The translations under genes were made by a program, and so were the position numbers. A stretch of DNA of 64,000 nt from positions 78,760 through 142,759 of the forward strand of contig CAIWKE010000013.1 in assembly GCA_903913215.1 (NCBI GenBank), in the 5' to 3' direction. The DNA comes from an uncultured Holophagaceae bacterium. GTDB taxonomy: Bacteria > Acidobacteriota > Holophagae > Holophagales > Holophagaceae. Shown here in pieces: positions 52,475 to 61,429 of the stretch (positions within the stretch are counted from its first letter, which is position 1; each line of letters opens with the position of its first letter). Under the pieces are notes generated by a model that saw nothing but the letters and a program-made list of their open reading frames with translations, did not search any database and was not told the origin of the DNA.

Positions 52475-54007
52475 CTACTCCCGTGGGTCTCCCAGCTTGT
52501 CCAGCATCTTGACGGCATTCTCGTTCTTCGGGTCCAGCTTCAAGGACTTCCGGTAGCTCAGGATGGCGGCCTCCTTCTGCCCCGCCACCATCTGGGCTTC
52601 CCCTAGGCTGTCGAAGGCATTGCTATCCTCGGCGTAGAGGGCCACGTTGGCCTCGAAGAGTTTGAGGGCTTCGGGAAGCTGTCCGGCCTGGAGGAACCGC
52701 TGTCCGAGGGTGTCCAGGTCCTGAGGCGTCAAGGTGCCCTCCTGCTTCAGGACTTTGGCCAGGGTCAACGCTTGTGCCAGGCCCTTCCGTGCCATGACCA
52801 GGTGGAGCTTGAGGAAGGCTGGTTCTTCCTTCGCCTTGAAATCGAAGCCGTACTCCTTGGCGATGCTGGCCATGAGCTTACCGATGATGGCTTGGCCATT
52901 GTCGGAATTGGCCATGATGACCACACCACACCCAGCATCGGACCAGGCCATGAGGTTGGCCTGGAAGCCCTCATCGGCCCCACCATGGCCAAAGCGGTCG
53001 CTGGCAGAATCGAGGAAAAAGCCCAGCCCCATGGGGGAACGCTGGAGGGTGAGCATCTGCTGGGTCATGGCCTTGGACAATACGCGGTTGGACTTCCCGG
53101 CCTTGGACCTAGCCACCTCGATGGCCACCTCCGCCAAGTCACTGGCGGTAGTCCAGAGGCCCGCCGCGGCCATTTCCGGATAGAGGTGCCAGCGTCCTGG
53201 CACCACCGTGCCATTGAAGTAATGCCCCGCGGCGGTTTGGCTGGCCCAGACCGCGTGGGTGGGATGCTCGTAGCTGCTGTGCTTCAGCCCCAAGGGCCGG
53301 ATGATCGTATCGTCCATAATTCTGGGAAAGGGCTGCTTGAGCTGGTCCGTCATGAGAAGTTGCAGGATGGTAGTGCCACCCCCGCTGTAGCGGAACTGCG
53401 TTCCCGGCTGTAGGTCTACGCGCACCGGCGGAGTGTTGGCGGGCTTCTCACCGTTCAGGACCTGGACCACCGTGGGCATAGAGTCAGTCACGGCGTAGCC
53501 CTGGAATCCGTGCACAGTGGTGCCTGCGCTGTGGCTCATGATGCGGCGCAGTGTGACCTTCTGGTCCCTGGTCAGATCGTTGTCTGGCACCTTCCAGGAC
53601 AGAAGCTTGTCGTTGACGTTCTCGTCAAGCGCGAAGGTGCCTTTCTCCACGAAATGCAGGGCTGCCATCACCGTGACCGGCTTGCTGATGGATCCTGCCT
53701 GGAACCGAGTGTCCAGGGTCACTGGGTCCTTCTTCCCGGCTTCCCTCACGCCATAGACCTTGGCCCACAGGATTTTGTTCTGGTCGAACACCGCCACACT
53801 CAACCCTGGGACCCGGAAGACCGACATCCATTCCGCCAGGCTCAGTTTGATGGACTCGCCCCCCGGCAGTACCACAGTCGGCATCCCCTGCTCCACCCGC
53901 TGGATGCGCGCCGCCTCTGCAGGACTGGATAACCGCTGAGTCTCAGGGGTCTGGGCCGCGAGGACCAAGGACAGAAGCATCATGTAGGGTAGGTGTTGTC
54001 GTCGCAT
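52475..54007 (-). CDS. Beta-lactamase-family serine hydrolase with TPR-like tail
   Basis: 510 residues. Signal peptide (YMMLLSLVLAAQT) then a class C beta-lactamase/PBP-like domain (about 60-400): the SxxK motif in QAGSISKPVT, RYSGGG as YxN-like second motif (Tyr-Ser-Gly), and RFGHGGADEG as the third (HGG). It ends with two TPR-like repeats (QLPEALKLFEANVALYAEDSNA in parts; AAILSYRKSLKLDPKNENA). Likely an exported peptidase or esterase; activity on antibiotics is not implied. The fused TPR suggests protein-protein docking. First complete gene after the left att site. Confidence 0.88.
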   Translation of the reverse strand: MRRQHLPYMMLLSLVLAAQTPETQRLSSPAEAARIQRVEQGMPTVVLPGGESIKLSLAEWMSVFRVPGLSVAVFDQNKILWAKVYGVREAGKKDPVTLDTRFQAGSISKPVTVMAALHFVEKGTFALDENVNDKLLSWKVPDNDLTRDQKVTLRRIMSHSAGTTVHGFQGYAVTDSMPTVVQVLNGEKPANTPPVRVDLQPGTQFRYSGGGTTILQLLMTDQLKQPFPRIMDDTIIRPLGLKHSSYEHPTHAVWASQTAAGHYFNGTVVPGRWHLYPEMAAAGLWTTASDLAEVAIEVARSKAGKSNRVLSKAMTQQMLTLQRSPMGLGFFLDSASDRFGHGGADEGFQANLMAWSDAGCGVVIMANSDNGQAIIGKLMASIAKEYGFDFKAKEEPAFLKLHLVMARKGLAQALTLAKVLKQEGTLTPQDLDTLGQRFLQAGQLPEALKLFEANVALYAEDSNAFDSLGEAQMVAGQKEAAILSYRKSLKLDPKNENAVKMLDKLGDPRE

Positions 54008-54122
54008 TGGACCTCGCTTGGGCGTTCCAGGCTAATACTTTCCGCCGTGAACAGCGAACGGGATCGTGCCTAACCATGCGCTCGGACCCCACCTCAATTG
54101 CCTCCCATTTGCCGGAACGAAC

Positions 54123-54410
54123 TCAGTCCGCAACTTGGTTGGGGTGCAAGTCCACCGTCACGGGCAGAGGCACCAACTGGCTATGTCGGCAGGCTTGAAG
54201 CCGCTCCAGTTCGTGGAGAGAGCGGTAGAAGGCCCGCTCCAGGGTCATCACATGCCGCAGCAGCCGCTCTTGAACCTCATGGTTCCAGGCCCCAGCAATC
54301 CGGCACTCGTCATCATCCAGGGCAACCGCCTGTTCCATCACATCCAGGCCGCCCCCGAGGACGGTGAACGGGTCGGCCAGGTTTCTCCTCCCCGCCATCC
54401 ACACTCGCAT
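54123..54410 (-). CDS. Hypothetical protein, possible remnant
   Basis: 95 residues: MRVWMAGRRNLADPFTVLGG, then DDECRIAGAWNHEVQERLL and FYRSLHELERLQACRHS. The helical, charge-patterned C-terminal half resembles small proteins that are common as unassigned genes in acidobacterial genomes, an impression from memory. Its ATG lies 7 bases after the stop of a 34-residue gene, so the two may form a tiny operon. Several other frames are open here; I prefer this one for its protein-like composition. Confidence 0.4.
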   Translation of the reverse strand: MRVWMAGRRNLADPFTVLGGGLDVMEQAVALDDDECRIAGAWNHEVQERLLRHVMTLERAFYRSLHELERLQACRHSQLVPLPVTVDLHPNQVAD

Positions 54411-54416
54411 CCGCCA

Positions 54417-54521
54417 TCAACGCTCGCCATGGAGCCAATCAGACATGACCGCGGCGAAGAACATCGCAACGATGGTGCTTAACCAGAGAGAGAGAATTAC
54501 CCGGCGCGGATCAAGGCTCAT
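54417..54521 (-). CDS. Small membrane protein, 34 residues
   Basis: From the ATG at 54521, with AAGGA 5 bases upstream, to TGA at 54417. It reads MSLDPRRVILSLWLSTIV then AMFFAAVMSDWLHGER, that is, a basic head, one transmembrane helix and a short polar tail. The ribosome-binding site and clean membrane topology support a real small protein. Followed closely by the gene ending at 54123. Function unknown. Confidence 0.5.
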   Translation of the reverse strand: MSLDPRRVILSLWLSTIVAMFFAAVMSDWLHGER

Positions 54522-54871
54522 GGGCTTCCTTGTTCCCCCATTATCAGTTCGGGCCTAGGGCTTGTTTGGCTCTGCACTCATCAGTCCCCCTCCTGCACCC
54601 ATCCTGCATGGCTGCCCCAGAATCGAGGTGCCCCTGAATGTCCTGCGGAGAACAGGATCTTCTGCCTGGCCCATGCAGGGGCCTTTTTAAGATGGACCCA
54701 GTGACTGGGACGTCTCTCAATTTGCCAATCCCAACCACACCCCGGTTCCGACAGTCACGAAACATCGAGGTCACCCCATAGCCCCCTAGGCCTTATCCAG
54801 GCCGTTGATCCCCAGCGGGCACCGAATGACTGCTCGGCCAGGTGGGGAGTCGTACATGGCCAGGAAGCGGC
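54522..54871. other. Intergenic region with terminator-like hairpin
   Basis: 350 bases without a credible gene. At 54668-54688 GGCCC-ATGCAG-GGGCC followed by TTTTT forms a plus-strand intrinsic terminator. Its left part (CCATGCAGG, 54671-54679) is also fully complementary to CCTGCATGG at 54603-54611, so a competing hairpin is possible. No plus-strand gene follows, so it could end an unannotated RNA starting near 54530-54600, or be relic DNA. Confidence 0.35.
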
Positions 54872-57442
54872 TCACCCCAGCCCAATGGTTTCCATCTGTC
54901 TCTGGAGTTCTCTCAGCCCGAAAGGCTTGGCCAGTAAGGTGACCCCAGGATGGGCCAGGGCCAGTTGCTGGGCATTCTGATCGACTCGGCCTGTGGAGAG
55001 AAAGACGGGCACATGCGGCCGCAGTCCGCGCAGGCGGGTCAATGTCCCAGCCCCCCCCAGCCCGGGCATGTTCATGTCCAGGAGGACGAGATCGGGGTCG
55101 TACCCTGCTTCCAGCAGGCCCAGAGCCATCTCACCGCTGTGAGCTATGGTTACCGCCGTGTAGCCCAGGGCCTCCAGGATCGCCTGGACGGAACACTGAA
55201 TGAGTTCATCGTCGTCTACGAGCATCACCTTCGTGGTTCCCTTGGCGGTCATCAGGGCCTCAGCCACCTCTGTTACGGCGGCCTGGGTTTGTTCATCACA
55301 GGCGGGGAAGCGCAGCCTAACCCTGGTGCCGGCTCCCGGTTCACTTTCAATCTCCAACTGCCCACGGTGCGCCTTCACGGTACTGAAGACCAGGGACAGG
55401 CCTAGGCCCGTGCCCTTGCCCGTTTCTTTGGTTGTGAAGAATGGGTCCAGGGCCTTCTCCAGGACCTCCCTTGGCATGCCCATCCCATTGTCTTCAACCA
55501 CAACCTCGATCCAGCCACGGTCCAAGTTGCGACTGGTCAGGGTGAGGATCCCAGTCTCGGGCATGGCGTCCACGGCATTGACGCAGAGGTTCATGAACGC
55601 ATGGGTCAAGGCACCCGCATCTCCTTGGATGGGGAGCAATTCTGGTTCCAGGTTCAATTGTATTTGCACCTTCGCCAAGGTGGTCCGCTCCAGCAGGGAG
55701 ACCTCTTCCTTGAGAATCGCGTTCATGTCGAGCAGGTTGACCTCGGCGGGGGTGTGCCGGGCAAAGCTCAACAGGCTCTTCACCATCTTGCCGCCCCTCT
55801 CAGTGGCCTTGCAGATGGTTTCGAGGGTCTTGTGAAGAGGACTACCGTAGGCCTGGGTCGCAATCTGGGCTGAGGCCAGGCCGAGGATGGCTCCCAGGAC
55901 GTTGTTCATGTCGTGCGCCACACCGCCAGCCAAGGTCCCCAGGCTTTCCATTTTCTGGGCTTGGTAGAGCTGTTCCCGGGTTTTCCGTTGCTCCGTGAGG
56001 TCTTGAACGACCCCGATGATACCGACAATGCCCCCGTTTGCATTGAATAGCGGTGCAGAAGTATCGGAATTCCAGCCAGATTTCCCCGTGGATTCTACAT
56101 GAAAGGGAAATTCGACGGAATCAACCTTTTCCCCCTTTAAAACAAGCTTTAATCGCTCAAGAACACCGCTATTTTCTATGAATGGGAATACATCAAGCGG
56201 CGTTTTCCCGATGACTTCAGATGAATGGATTCCTGACATTTTTTCCATGAAAGGATTCCATACCCGATAACGTAGGTCGAGATCATAGACAATGATGCCT
56301 TGCTGAGCGCATTCGATGATTTGCCGATTGTAGGTTAATGCATCTATCAACTCATCTTCTGCCTGCTTGCGCGCGGTAACATCGTGGCCCACACCCAACA
56401 CGCCAACCACCTTCCCCTCTTCATCGAGCAGTGGAACCTTGGTGGTCTCCAGCAAGGCCCGGTGGCCGTCATCAGCAAAAGTAATCCATTCCTCGTTGAT
56501 GTTGGGTTTACCGCTGATCATTGCCTTGCGGTCATGTTCGCGGAAGGAGTCTGCCAACTCCTTATCCGTAAATGCATAGTCCGTCTTACCTAATATGCTT
56601 GATTCAGCGGCGCCAAAAAAGCGTTCGAAGGTCTTGTTGCAGGACAAATAAACGCCTTTGGTATCCTTTAGCCAGACCATGTCAGGGATGGTATTTACAA
56701 GAATACGATTGCGTTGCTCACTTTCACGAAATCGTTTAGCTTCTCGTTGAAGATCTAGGTAACGAGATTCAAGCATAGAAACCATTTTTTCCAAAGATGC
56801 ACGTAACACCTCCAATTCACCCCTGAAAACATAATTTTCAAGCGGAGGCACATTGCTATCGCTACTACTTACGGAGATAGCATATTTTTCAATATTTTTT
56901 AATGGTTTCAGGACATTTTTACTTAATACATAGTACAGACAACAGATCAGAAGAACATCCAATAACAGAATGCTGGCCACAAGAAATAAACTATTGGTTA
57001 AGACTTGTTGTTTCAAAAATTTTGTAGTGCACATAAGCGTAATTGTTCCGAGCTGTTCACCTTCGAAAACAATCGGCAATTCCTTGGTGATGCTCCCCAC
57101 CTGAAGACCCATCGGTTCAACAGCTATTACTTTCCAGTTATTATCTCGACTTCGAGCATATACCATGTCTTTGGTTTTAATGACAACAGCCGTGACAAGA
57201 CGATCTTTCATTGCCGCATCAAGCACTCTCTCTACCTGAGGTTTATCAATGGTCCACAGGGCTGCTGCAATGGAGGTTTGAAGTTGTTCAGTCGTTAAAG
57301 ACACTCTATTGTCGAGTCTATTAATTTCAGTATTTCTATTTACCAAGGCATTAAGTGTTGCATATATCAATAGGACAACGGTTGCCATCGACACCAGTGA
57401 TGCTATCAGTAGTGTTGAAAGGGAGCGATCTCTAGCCAACAT
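54872..57442 (-). CDS. Membrane hybrid sensor histidine kinase (PAS-PAS-HK-REC)
   Basis: 856 residues. Transmembrane helix 1 (residues 10-28), a periplasmic sensor region of about 120 residues, transmembrane helix 2 (LVASILLLDVLLICCLYYVLS), a HAMP-like linker, two PAS domains (NTIPDMVWLKDTKGVYLSCN in parts; ECAQQGIIVYDLDLRYRVWNPFMEK in parts), a dimerisation helix GGVAHDMNNVLGAI with the phospho-His, ATPase motifs DNGMGMP and TGKGTGLGLSLV, and a receiver domain with LVDDDE and LLDMNMPG (phospho-Asp). The 5' two-fifths is AT-richer than the 3' end, suggesting a mosaic gene. Lies 58 bases behind a periplasmic binding protein that probably senses with it. Confidence 0.92.
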   Translation of the reverse strand: MLARDRSLSTLLIASLVSMATVVLLIYATLNALVNRNTEINRLDNRVSLTTEQLQTSIAAALWTIDKPQVERVLDAAMKDRLVTAVVIKTKDMVYARSRDNNWKVIAVEPMGLQVGSITKELPIVFEGEQLGTITLMCTTKFLKQQVLTNSLFLVASILLLDVLLICCLYYVLSKNVLKPLKNIEKYAISVSSSDSNVPPLENYVFRGELEVLRASLEKMVSMLESRYLDLQREAKRFRESEQRNRILVNTIPDMVWLKDTKGVYLSCNKTFERFFGAAESSILGKTDYAFTDKELADSFREHDRKAMISGKPNINEEWITFADDGHRALLETTKVPLLDEEGKVVGVLGVGHDVTARKQAEDELIDALTYNRQIIECAQQGIIVYDLDLRYRVWNPFMEKMSGIHSSEVIGKTPLDVFPFIENSGVLERLKLVLKGEKVDSVEFPFHVESTGKSGWNSDTSAPLFNANGGIVGIIGVVQDLTEQRKTREQLYQAQKMESLGTLAGGVAHDMNNVLGAILGLASAQIATQAYGSPLHKTLETICKATERGGKMVKSLLSFARHTPAEVNLLDMNAILKEEVSLLERTTLAKVQIQLNLEPELLPIQGDAGALTHAFMNLCVNAVDAMPETGILTLTSRNLDRGWIEVVVEDNGMGMPREVLEKALDPFFTTKETGKGTGLGLSLVFSTVKAHRGQLEIESEPGAGTRVRLRFPACDEQTQAAVTEVAEALMTAKGTTKVMLVDDDELIQCSVQAILEALGYTAVTIAHSGEMALGLLEAGYDPDLVLLDMNMPGLGGAGTLTRLRGLRPHVPVFLSTGRVDQNAQQLALAHPGVTLLAKPFGLRELQRQMETIGLG

Positions 57443-57500
57443 CCATTATCTCCACAAACAAACAGCTAACCGAAGCAATGACTTTATAAACAATTTTTTG

Positions 57501-58256
57501 TCATTGGTAAGAGGAGAGCTCGTCTAAGTGTTTTCTTTCACAATTTTTTATCATGGCTGACAATTCTCCACTCACAGCCATGGTCTTTATGACCTTGGAT
57601 ATACGTGGTACCAAGCTTGATTTTGATGGAATCAAGGCATTGTAGAGGTCTCTTCTCGCTAATTTTGCTACTGGCTTAATGCTATTTAGTCTTAAGTTAT
57701 TCAAAGCTTTTGCCCCATTAACATATGCATCAACAGCAACGTCGATCCGATCAAGGTTCAGCATTTCAAACAGCTGCTCCACGGAATTAACCATGACTAG
57801 ATTGGGCACACCTTCTGTTATGGCTTGCGCATGGGCAACGCCCCTAGTGATACCTACCCGATATTTATGTAAATCAATTGCCGAGTTGATGACAATTTTT
57901 CGACTATTTTTCGCAAATGCTGTCGTTTCTAAATAATAAAAAGCAGGTTCCACCTTCAATAGGCTTGGATTCTTTTCGAAATAGGAGCCAACCCTTGCAA
58001 CTTCTCCATCAATCTGATTGTTGAGCACGCGGATATTGTTTCTGGCAGGAGGAGACGGTTCGATTTTTGCGGTCAACCCTGCTCGTTTGTAAATTTCGGT
58101 CAGCAGTTCGGCGGCCACGTCTTGCAGGACCTCACCTTGATTCACACTTAGATTCACCGTTTGGGCCTGAACCCGCGCAGGGAATATGGCGACCAAGAGA
58201 GTCATCCAGGCTGGGAGGGCCGAGCGAATCCGCTGGCCTACTATTTCCATGATCAT
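57501..58256 (-). CDS. Periplasmic solute-binding protein (SBP_bac_3-like)
   Basis: 251 residues from an ATG at 58256; a longer frame crosses the att repeat and is rejected. Signal peptide (LPAWMTLLVAIFPARVQAQ) then TEIYKRAGLTAKIEPSP, NNQIDGEVARVGSYFEKNPSLLKVEPAFYYLETTAFA (in parts), YRVGITRGVAHAQAI and a C-terminal GELSAMIKNCERK. This is the pattern of family 3 extracellular binding proteins for amino acids or similar ligands. No ABC permease is nearby, and the following gene is a hybrid histidine kinase, so it likely serves as a sensory ligand-binding partner. Low GC, like the start of the kinase gene. Confidence 0.8.
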   Translation of the reverse strand: MIMEIVGQRIRSALPAWMTLLVAIFPARVQAQTVNLSVNQGEVLQDVAAELLTEIYKRAGLTAKIEPSPPARNNIRVLNNQIDGEVARVGSYFEKNPSLLKVEPAFYYLETTAFAKNSRKIVINSAIDLHKYRVGITRGVAHAQAITEGVPNLVMVNSVEQLFEMLNLDRIDVAVDAYVNGAKALNNLRLNSIKPVAKLARRDLYNALIPSKSSLVPRISKVIKTMAVSGELSAMIKNCERKHLDELSSYQ

Positions 58257-58438
58257 GAAGCACCTAGGCATTTCTGCGTTGGGAGGCCGATCGGGTTCTG
58301 GATCGACTGATGACGGCCAAGCATCCAACACCCCCTCGTTCAACCCCATAGCCCCATGCGGATGGCAAAATATCCTTTCATATCGGAGGATCTGGGTGGC
58401 TTTGTGATTTCTGACTTGGATCAGAAACCTTCGAATCA

Positions 58439-58465
58439 GAACAGGGGTTCGATTCCCCTTGGGAC
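58439..58465 (+). repeat. Attachment-site copy distal to tRNA-Glu (right att)
   Basis: Perfect 27-base copy of the tRNA-Glu 3' end (52061-52087), followed after one mismatch by ACCAA. The upstream flank is unrelated to the rest of the tRNA, so it is not a second tRNA gene but a duplicated core. Confidence 0.85.
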
Positions 58466-58753
58466 AACCAAACAAAATCCAAAGATAAAGCTAGAGCTTT
58501 ATTGTATTAAATCGGCTTTTTATCTGTGATCGCTTGGCCCCAACGGGCAAAGGTGTCCCGAACCCCCTCTTCCTCCTAGGGTCCAGAGCGCACGGTTCAG
58601 GCCCCGAGCTGTCTCCAGCAGATTCACCTCCTGCCGGTGGCGGTGAGGACCACCCCATGGGCTGCTAGGCCGGCCTCCCCTTCCAGGGTGAGCGATAGAG
58701 ACCCCACGCGCCCGAGACCATCAAGACGCCCACCCACACAGCGTCCCCATTGC

Positions 58754-58950
58754 CATCCAGGTGCTCACTGAGACTGCCGTGCCATTCCTGGCCACCTATG
58801 GCGAAGCGCAGCCCTGCGGCCCCTTGGATCGCAGTCGCGAGCGTGTCCATCAAGATGACCCAAGGTTGCGTGGAGCCTTTACGACACGCCTCAGAACCAC
58901 CTGGATCCCAGGCTGGATTGTCGTGGCTGTCTCTGTCGGTGGCAGGGGTA
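58754..58950 (-). repeat. Diverged repeat copy A (with coding-like remnant)
   Basis: A stretch of ~197 bases similar throughout to 61022-61217, same orientation, roughly two-thirds identical by eye. On the minus strand it contains an open stretch (ILMDTLATAIQGAAGLRFAIGG then EWHGSLSEHLDG) that continues to a stop at 58665. The rest of the 58476-59024 gap shows nothing else. Likely relic of a repeated gene end or genome-specific repeat. Confidence 0.5.
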
Positions 58951-59024
58951 GACCGTGAGCTTCCGGCACACCCGCCAGGATGCTCAATTTGGATCCGCCG
59001 AGAAAAACCTCTAGGTAACTTGCG

Positions 59025-60707
59025 CTATGAACGGTCCTTGGGCTTGAAGCCCATCTTGTTCAGTTTGTCTTTGAGTTCAGCCACATCAAATGGTTTGGGG
59101 AGGATGGCCACATGAGGCCGCTTGAAGCATTCCCAATCCAGGATGTCCAGGCGGCCAGAGGATATGAGGATCGGCAGATCGATGTGCAACTTCCGGATCG
59201 CTTCCATGGTCTCGACCCCGTCCATGCCAGGCATGTTCTGGTCGAGGATGACGAGGTCCGGGAGGGCATGGGTGCGCAGGTATTCCAGCGCCTCCTTCCC
59301 CCCTTCGGCGCAGTTGGCGTCCAAGCCGCCAACCTTGAACATGATTCGGGTCAGATCCCGCACATCCTCATCATCGTCCACAAGGAGGATGCTCAGTGGT
59401 CCCGGGGGCGGAGTTTGAGGTTGGTCGACCGGAGGCTGGATCGGGACGGGACTTCTCGGGAGCCGGAGGGCGACAACTGTCCCCAGGGTCGGCTGGCTGG
59501 AGATCTCCATGGATCCACCGTGTGCATTGATCACGCCAGAAACCATACTCAGCCCCAGGCCAGTCCCCTTCCCCGGTGACTTGGTTGTGAAGAAGGGTTC
59601 CATGACCTGCTCCAGGACCTCAGGAGTCATACCCTTTCCGTTGTCCTCAACAGACACGTGGATCCAACCCTCCTCTGGGACTGAGGTTCTGATCGTGAGC
59701 GTCCCGCCTTCGGGCACCTCATCCATGGCATCCATGGCGTTGAGGGCAATGTTCATAATGGCGCTGCTGAGAGTCCCGGCACTTCCATGAACCCACAGTG
59801 GCTCGGGGAATAATGCCTCCACAATCTTGATGTGGTTTTGATTGTTGCACTCCAGCAGAATGTGAACCTCTGAGATGAGAGTGTGCAAGTCCATTGGACC
59901 GGCTTCCGACAGGAATGGACGGGAAAACAGGACCAGGGACTTGACGACATCCCTGCCCCTCTTGCAGGCCGATTCGATGATTTGGCAGGTCTTCAGGTCC
60001 TCCGCTGATTGGGCCAGCATTTGGTGAGTCGTGTTGGTAGCCATGATCACTGCCAGCATGTTGTTGATGTTGTGCGCCACACCGGCCGACAGCGTTTCAA
60101 TGGCCTTCAGTTTCTTGGCTTGGAATCGTTCAGCTTCGAGACGGCGCTCCTCGTCGAGGCGAACCAGCTCGGAGATATCTGTGAAAACCACCCGGAGCTC
60201 TTTGCTAGCAGCAGCCTCGGATGCCCCCATTCGGATCCAGGCGACAGCCCCGGTTCCAGGTAGACAGGCCAGATCGAGCGAGGCTGGGCCAATGCCAGCA
60301 AACCTGTCGTCCAGGAAGGCCCTGAAAGGCCGTTGGCTGTCGTTCCTGAGGAATTGGCTGAAGGAGCCGCCAAGCAATTTGGACCGTGGGGTTCCGAGTA
60401 AGCTGGCTGCGGTCAGATTTGCCCTTAAGATCTTACCCTTGGCATCGAGGGTGAGGTAGCCCGCGGGAGCAAAATCATAGAGGTCCGTATAGTCATCCAG
60501 GAGGGTAGTGATTTCGTCCCGCACCCTCAGGAGTTCCTCGTTCTGCATCTCCAGTTCGATCTGATGAACCTCCAACTCGTGGACCAGGCGCAGGGTGTCA
60601 GCCTCCTGTTGTGCCTGCCCAACCCCTCGGGTGCCCTGAGCCAGACGCGCTTCGGCCAGCCTCCTGAAATAGGCAGGATCGTGAAGGCTGGTGGCCTTGC
60701 TAGGCAT
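59025..60707 (-). CDS. Soluble hybrid histidine kinase (PAS-HK-REC)
   Basis: 560 residues, no membrane helix. A coiled-coil head (HELEVHQIELEMQNEELLRVRDEI, in parts), a PAS domain (DFAPAGYLTLDAKGKILRANLTAASLLG, in parts), a second coiled coil, the dimerisation helix SAGVAHNINNMLAVI with the phospho-His, ATPase motifs DNGKGMTPEVL and GKGTGLGLSMV, and a receiver domain (LLVDDDEDVRDL; LVILDQNMPGMDG with the phospho-Asp). The output is likely a phosphorelay to another regulator, as there is no DNA-binding domain. Related in kinase and receiver core to the gene at 54872. It sits between two diverged repeats. Confidence 0.92.
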   Translation of the reverse strand: MPSKATSLHDPAYFRRLAEARLAQGTRGVGQAQQEADTLRLVHELEVHQIELEMQNEELLRVRDEITTLLDDYTDLYDFAPAGYLTLDAKGKILRANLTAASLLGTPRSKLLGGSFSQFLRNDSQRPFRAFLDDRFAGIGPASLDLACLPGTGAVAWIRMGASEAAASKELRVVFTDISELVRLDEERRLEAERFQAKKLKAIETLSAGVAHNINNMLAVIMATNTTHQMLAQSAEDLKTCQIIESACKRGRDVVKSLVLFSRPFLSEAGPMDLHTLISEVHILLECNNQNHIKIVEALFPEPLWVHGSAGTLSSAIMNIALNAMDAMDEVPEGGTLTIRTSVPEEGWIHVSVEDNGKGMTPEVLEQVMEPFFTTKSPGKGTGLGLSMVSGVINAHGGSMEISSQPTLGTVVALRLPRSPVPIQPPVDQPQTPPPGPLSILLVDDDEDVRDLTRIMFKVGGLDANCAEGGKEALEYLRTHALPDLVILDQNMPGMDGVETMEAIRKLHIDLPILISSGRLDILDWECFKRPHVAILPKPFDVAELKDKLNKMGFKPKDRS

Positions 60708-61021
60708 TTTGGTGATTCCCGAAGAAATTCCTCAATCAGTCCTGTAAGCAGAACCCAGCGCGACTTGTATTATAATTAAGATCGTAAGGTAGTTTGATCC
60801 ATTTTTTTAACAGGTCAAGAGGTATGGAAGGGAAAATTAGCAGCAACTTCTGAAAGTGTAAGTTATTTATTTTCACATATTTTTTCACAGGCCCTCCCGG
60901 CGCTGCCAGGCCTGAGTCCACCCTCCAGAGTCTCGGTGCGAGCAATCTCCATGAAAGCAAGGGCCACCCCGCCCAAGGGGTTCTGGATGGCCTTGTGTCC
61001 CACAGTCCCGGAGCCCCGCGT

Positions 61022-61217
61022 CGTCCAGGTGTTGACCGAGGCAGCCGTGCCAGTCCTTGCCACACAAGGAGAGCAGTGAAGCTCTGCGGCCCCACGTGTC
61101 ACAGCAGCAGCCCTGCCCATCAAGATCAGGGTATGCCCGAAGCCTTCAGGACACACCTGAGAGCTACCTGGGACCCATGCTGGCCTATCGCGGCTGGACC
61201 TAGCGGTGGGAAGGTGA
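61022..61217 (-). repeat. Diverged repeat copy B
   Basis: Second copy of the ~195-base element at 58754, same orientation. Minus-strand reading gives SQVCPEGFGHTLILMGRAA, then GAAELHC, after which the homology to copy A continues in a different frame (DWHGCLGQHLDD). So at least one indel separates the copies, consistent with non-coding or dead sequence. It lies in the 60708-61429 gap (722 bases); an AT-rich stretch at 60760-60890 is likely promoter DNA of the kinase, and the remainder shows no supportable gene. Confidence 0.5.
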
Positions 61218-61429
61218 CGACCTATTACTCAAACTGCCGGGGTGGGTGGGCTAACGAAGATCCGGATTCGGGAATGCTTTATGGACACAACTCAAGCCAG
61301 TGTTGCACCCAATTCAGAATCACAAAAGGGAAGGCGGAGATCAATTAGGCCACAAAGGGGGAGAGATGCTACTTGCTGTTAAAGGTAATGAACGAACAGC
61401 CTGGTTCTAATCCTACAACACTTTTGTTT

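Larger units (their letters stand above)
52088..58465. mobile_element. Putative tRNA-Glu-integrated genomic island, decayed
   Basis: About 6.4 kb between the tRNA-Glu 3' end and a 27-bp perfect direct repeat of it. Cargo: a sensor-fragment pseudogene, a serine hydrolase, two tiny genes, a hybrid histidine kinase and a periplasmic binding protein. Base composition falls sharply between about 56.0 and 58.2 kb, unlike the flanks. No integrase, excisionase, transposase or replication gene is visible, so the element has lost its mobility genes or was mobilised in trans. An alternative is a recombination-made duplication of a tRNA end. Confidence 0.6.

Noticed and set aside
58257..58475. An upstream extension of the periplasmic binding protein
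   Set aside because: It would be translated from the att repeat; the signal peptide begins only at 58256.
58430..58475. Possible second tRNA-Glu gene
   Set aside because: Only the 3' third matches; the preceding bases cannot form the acceptor, D or anticodon arms.
60995..61348. A 117-codon plus-strand frame in the gap before the collagen-like gene
   Set aside because: It crosses the diverged repeat, has no ribosome-binding site and has a low-complexity product.
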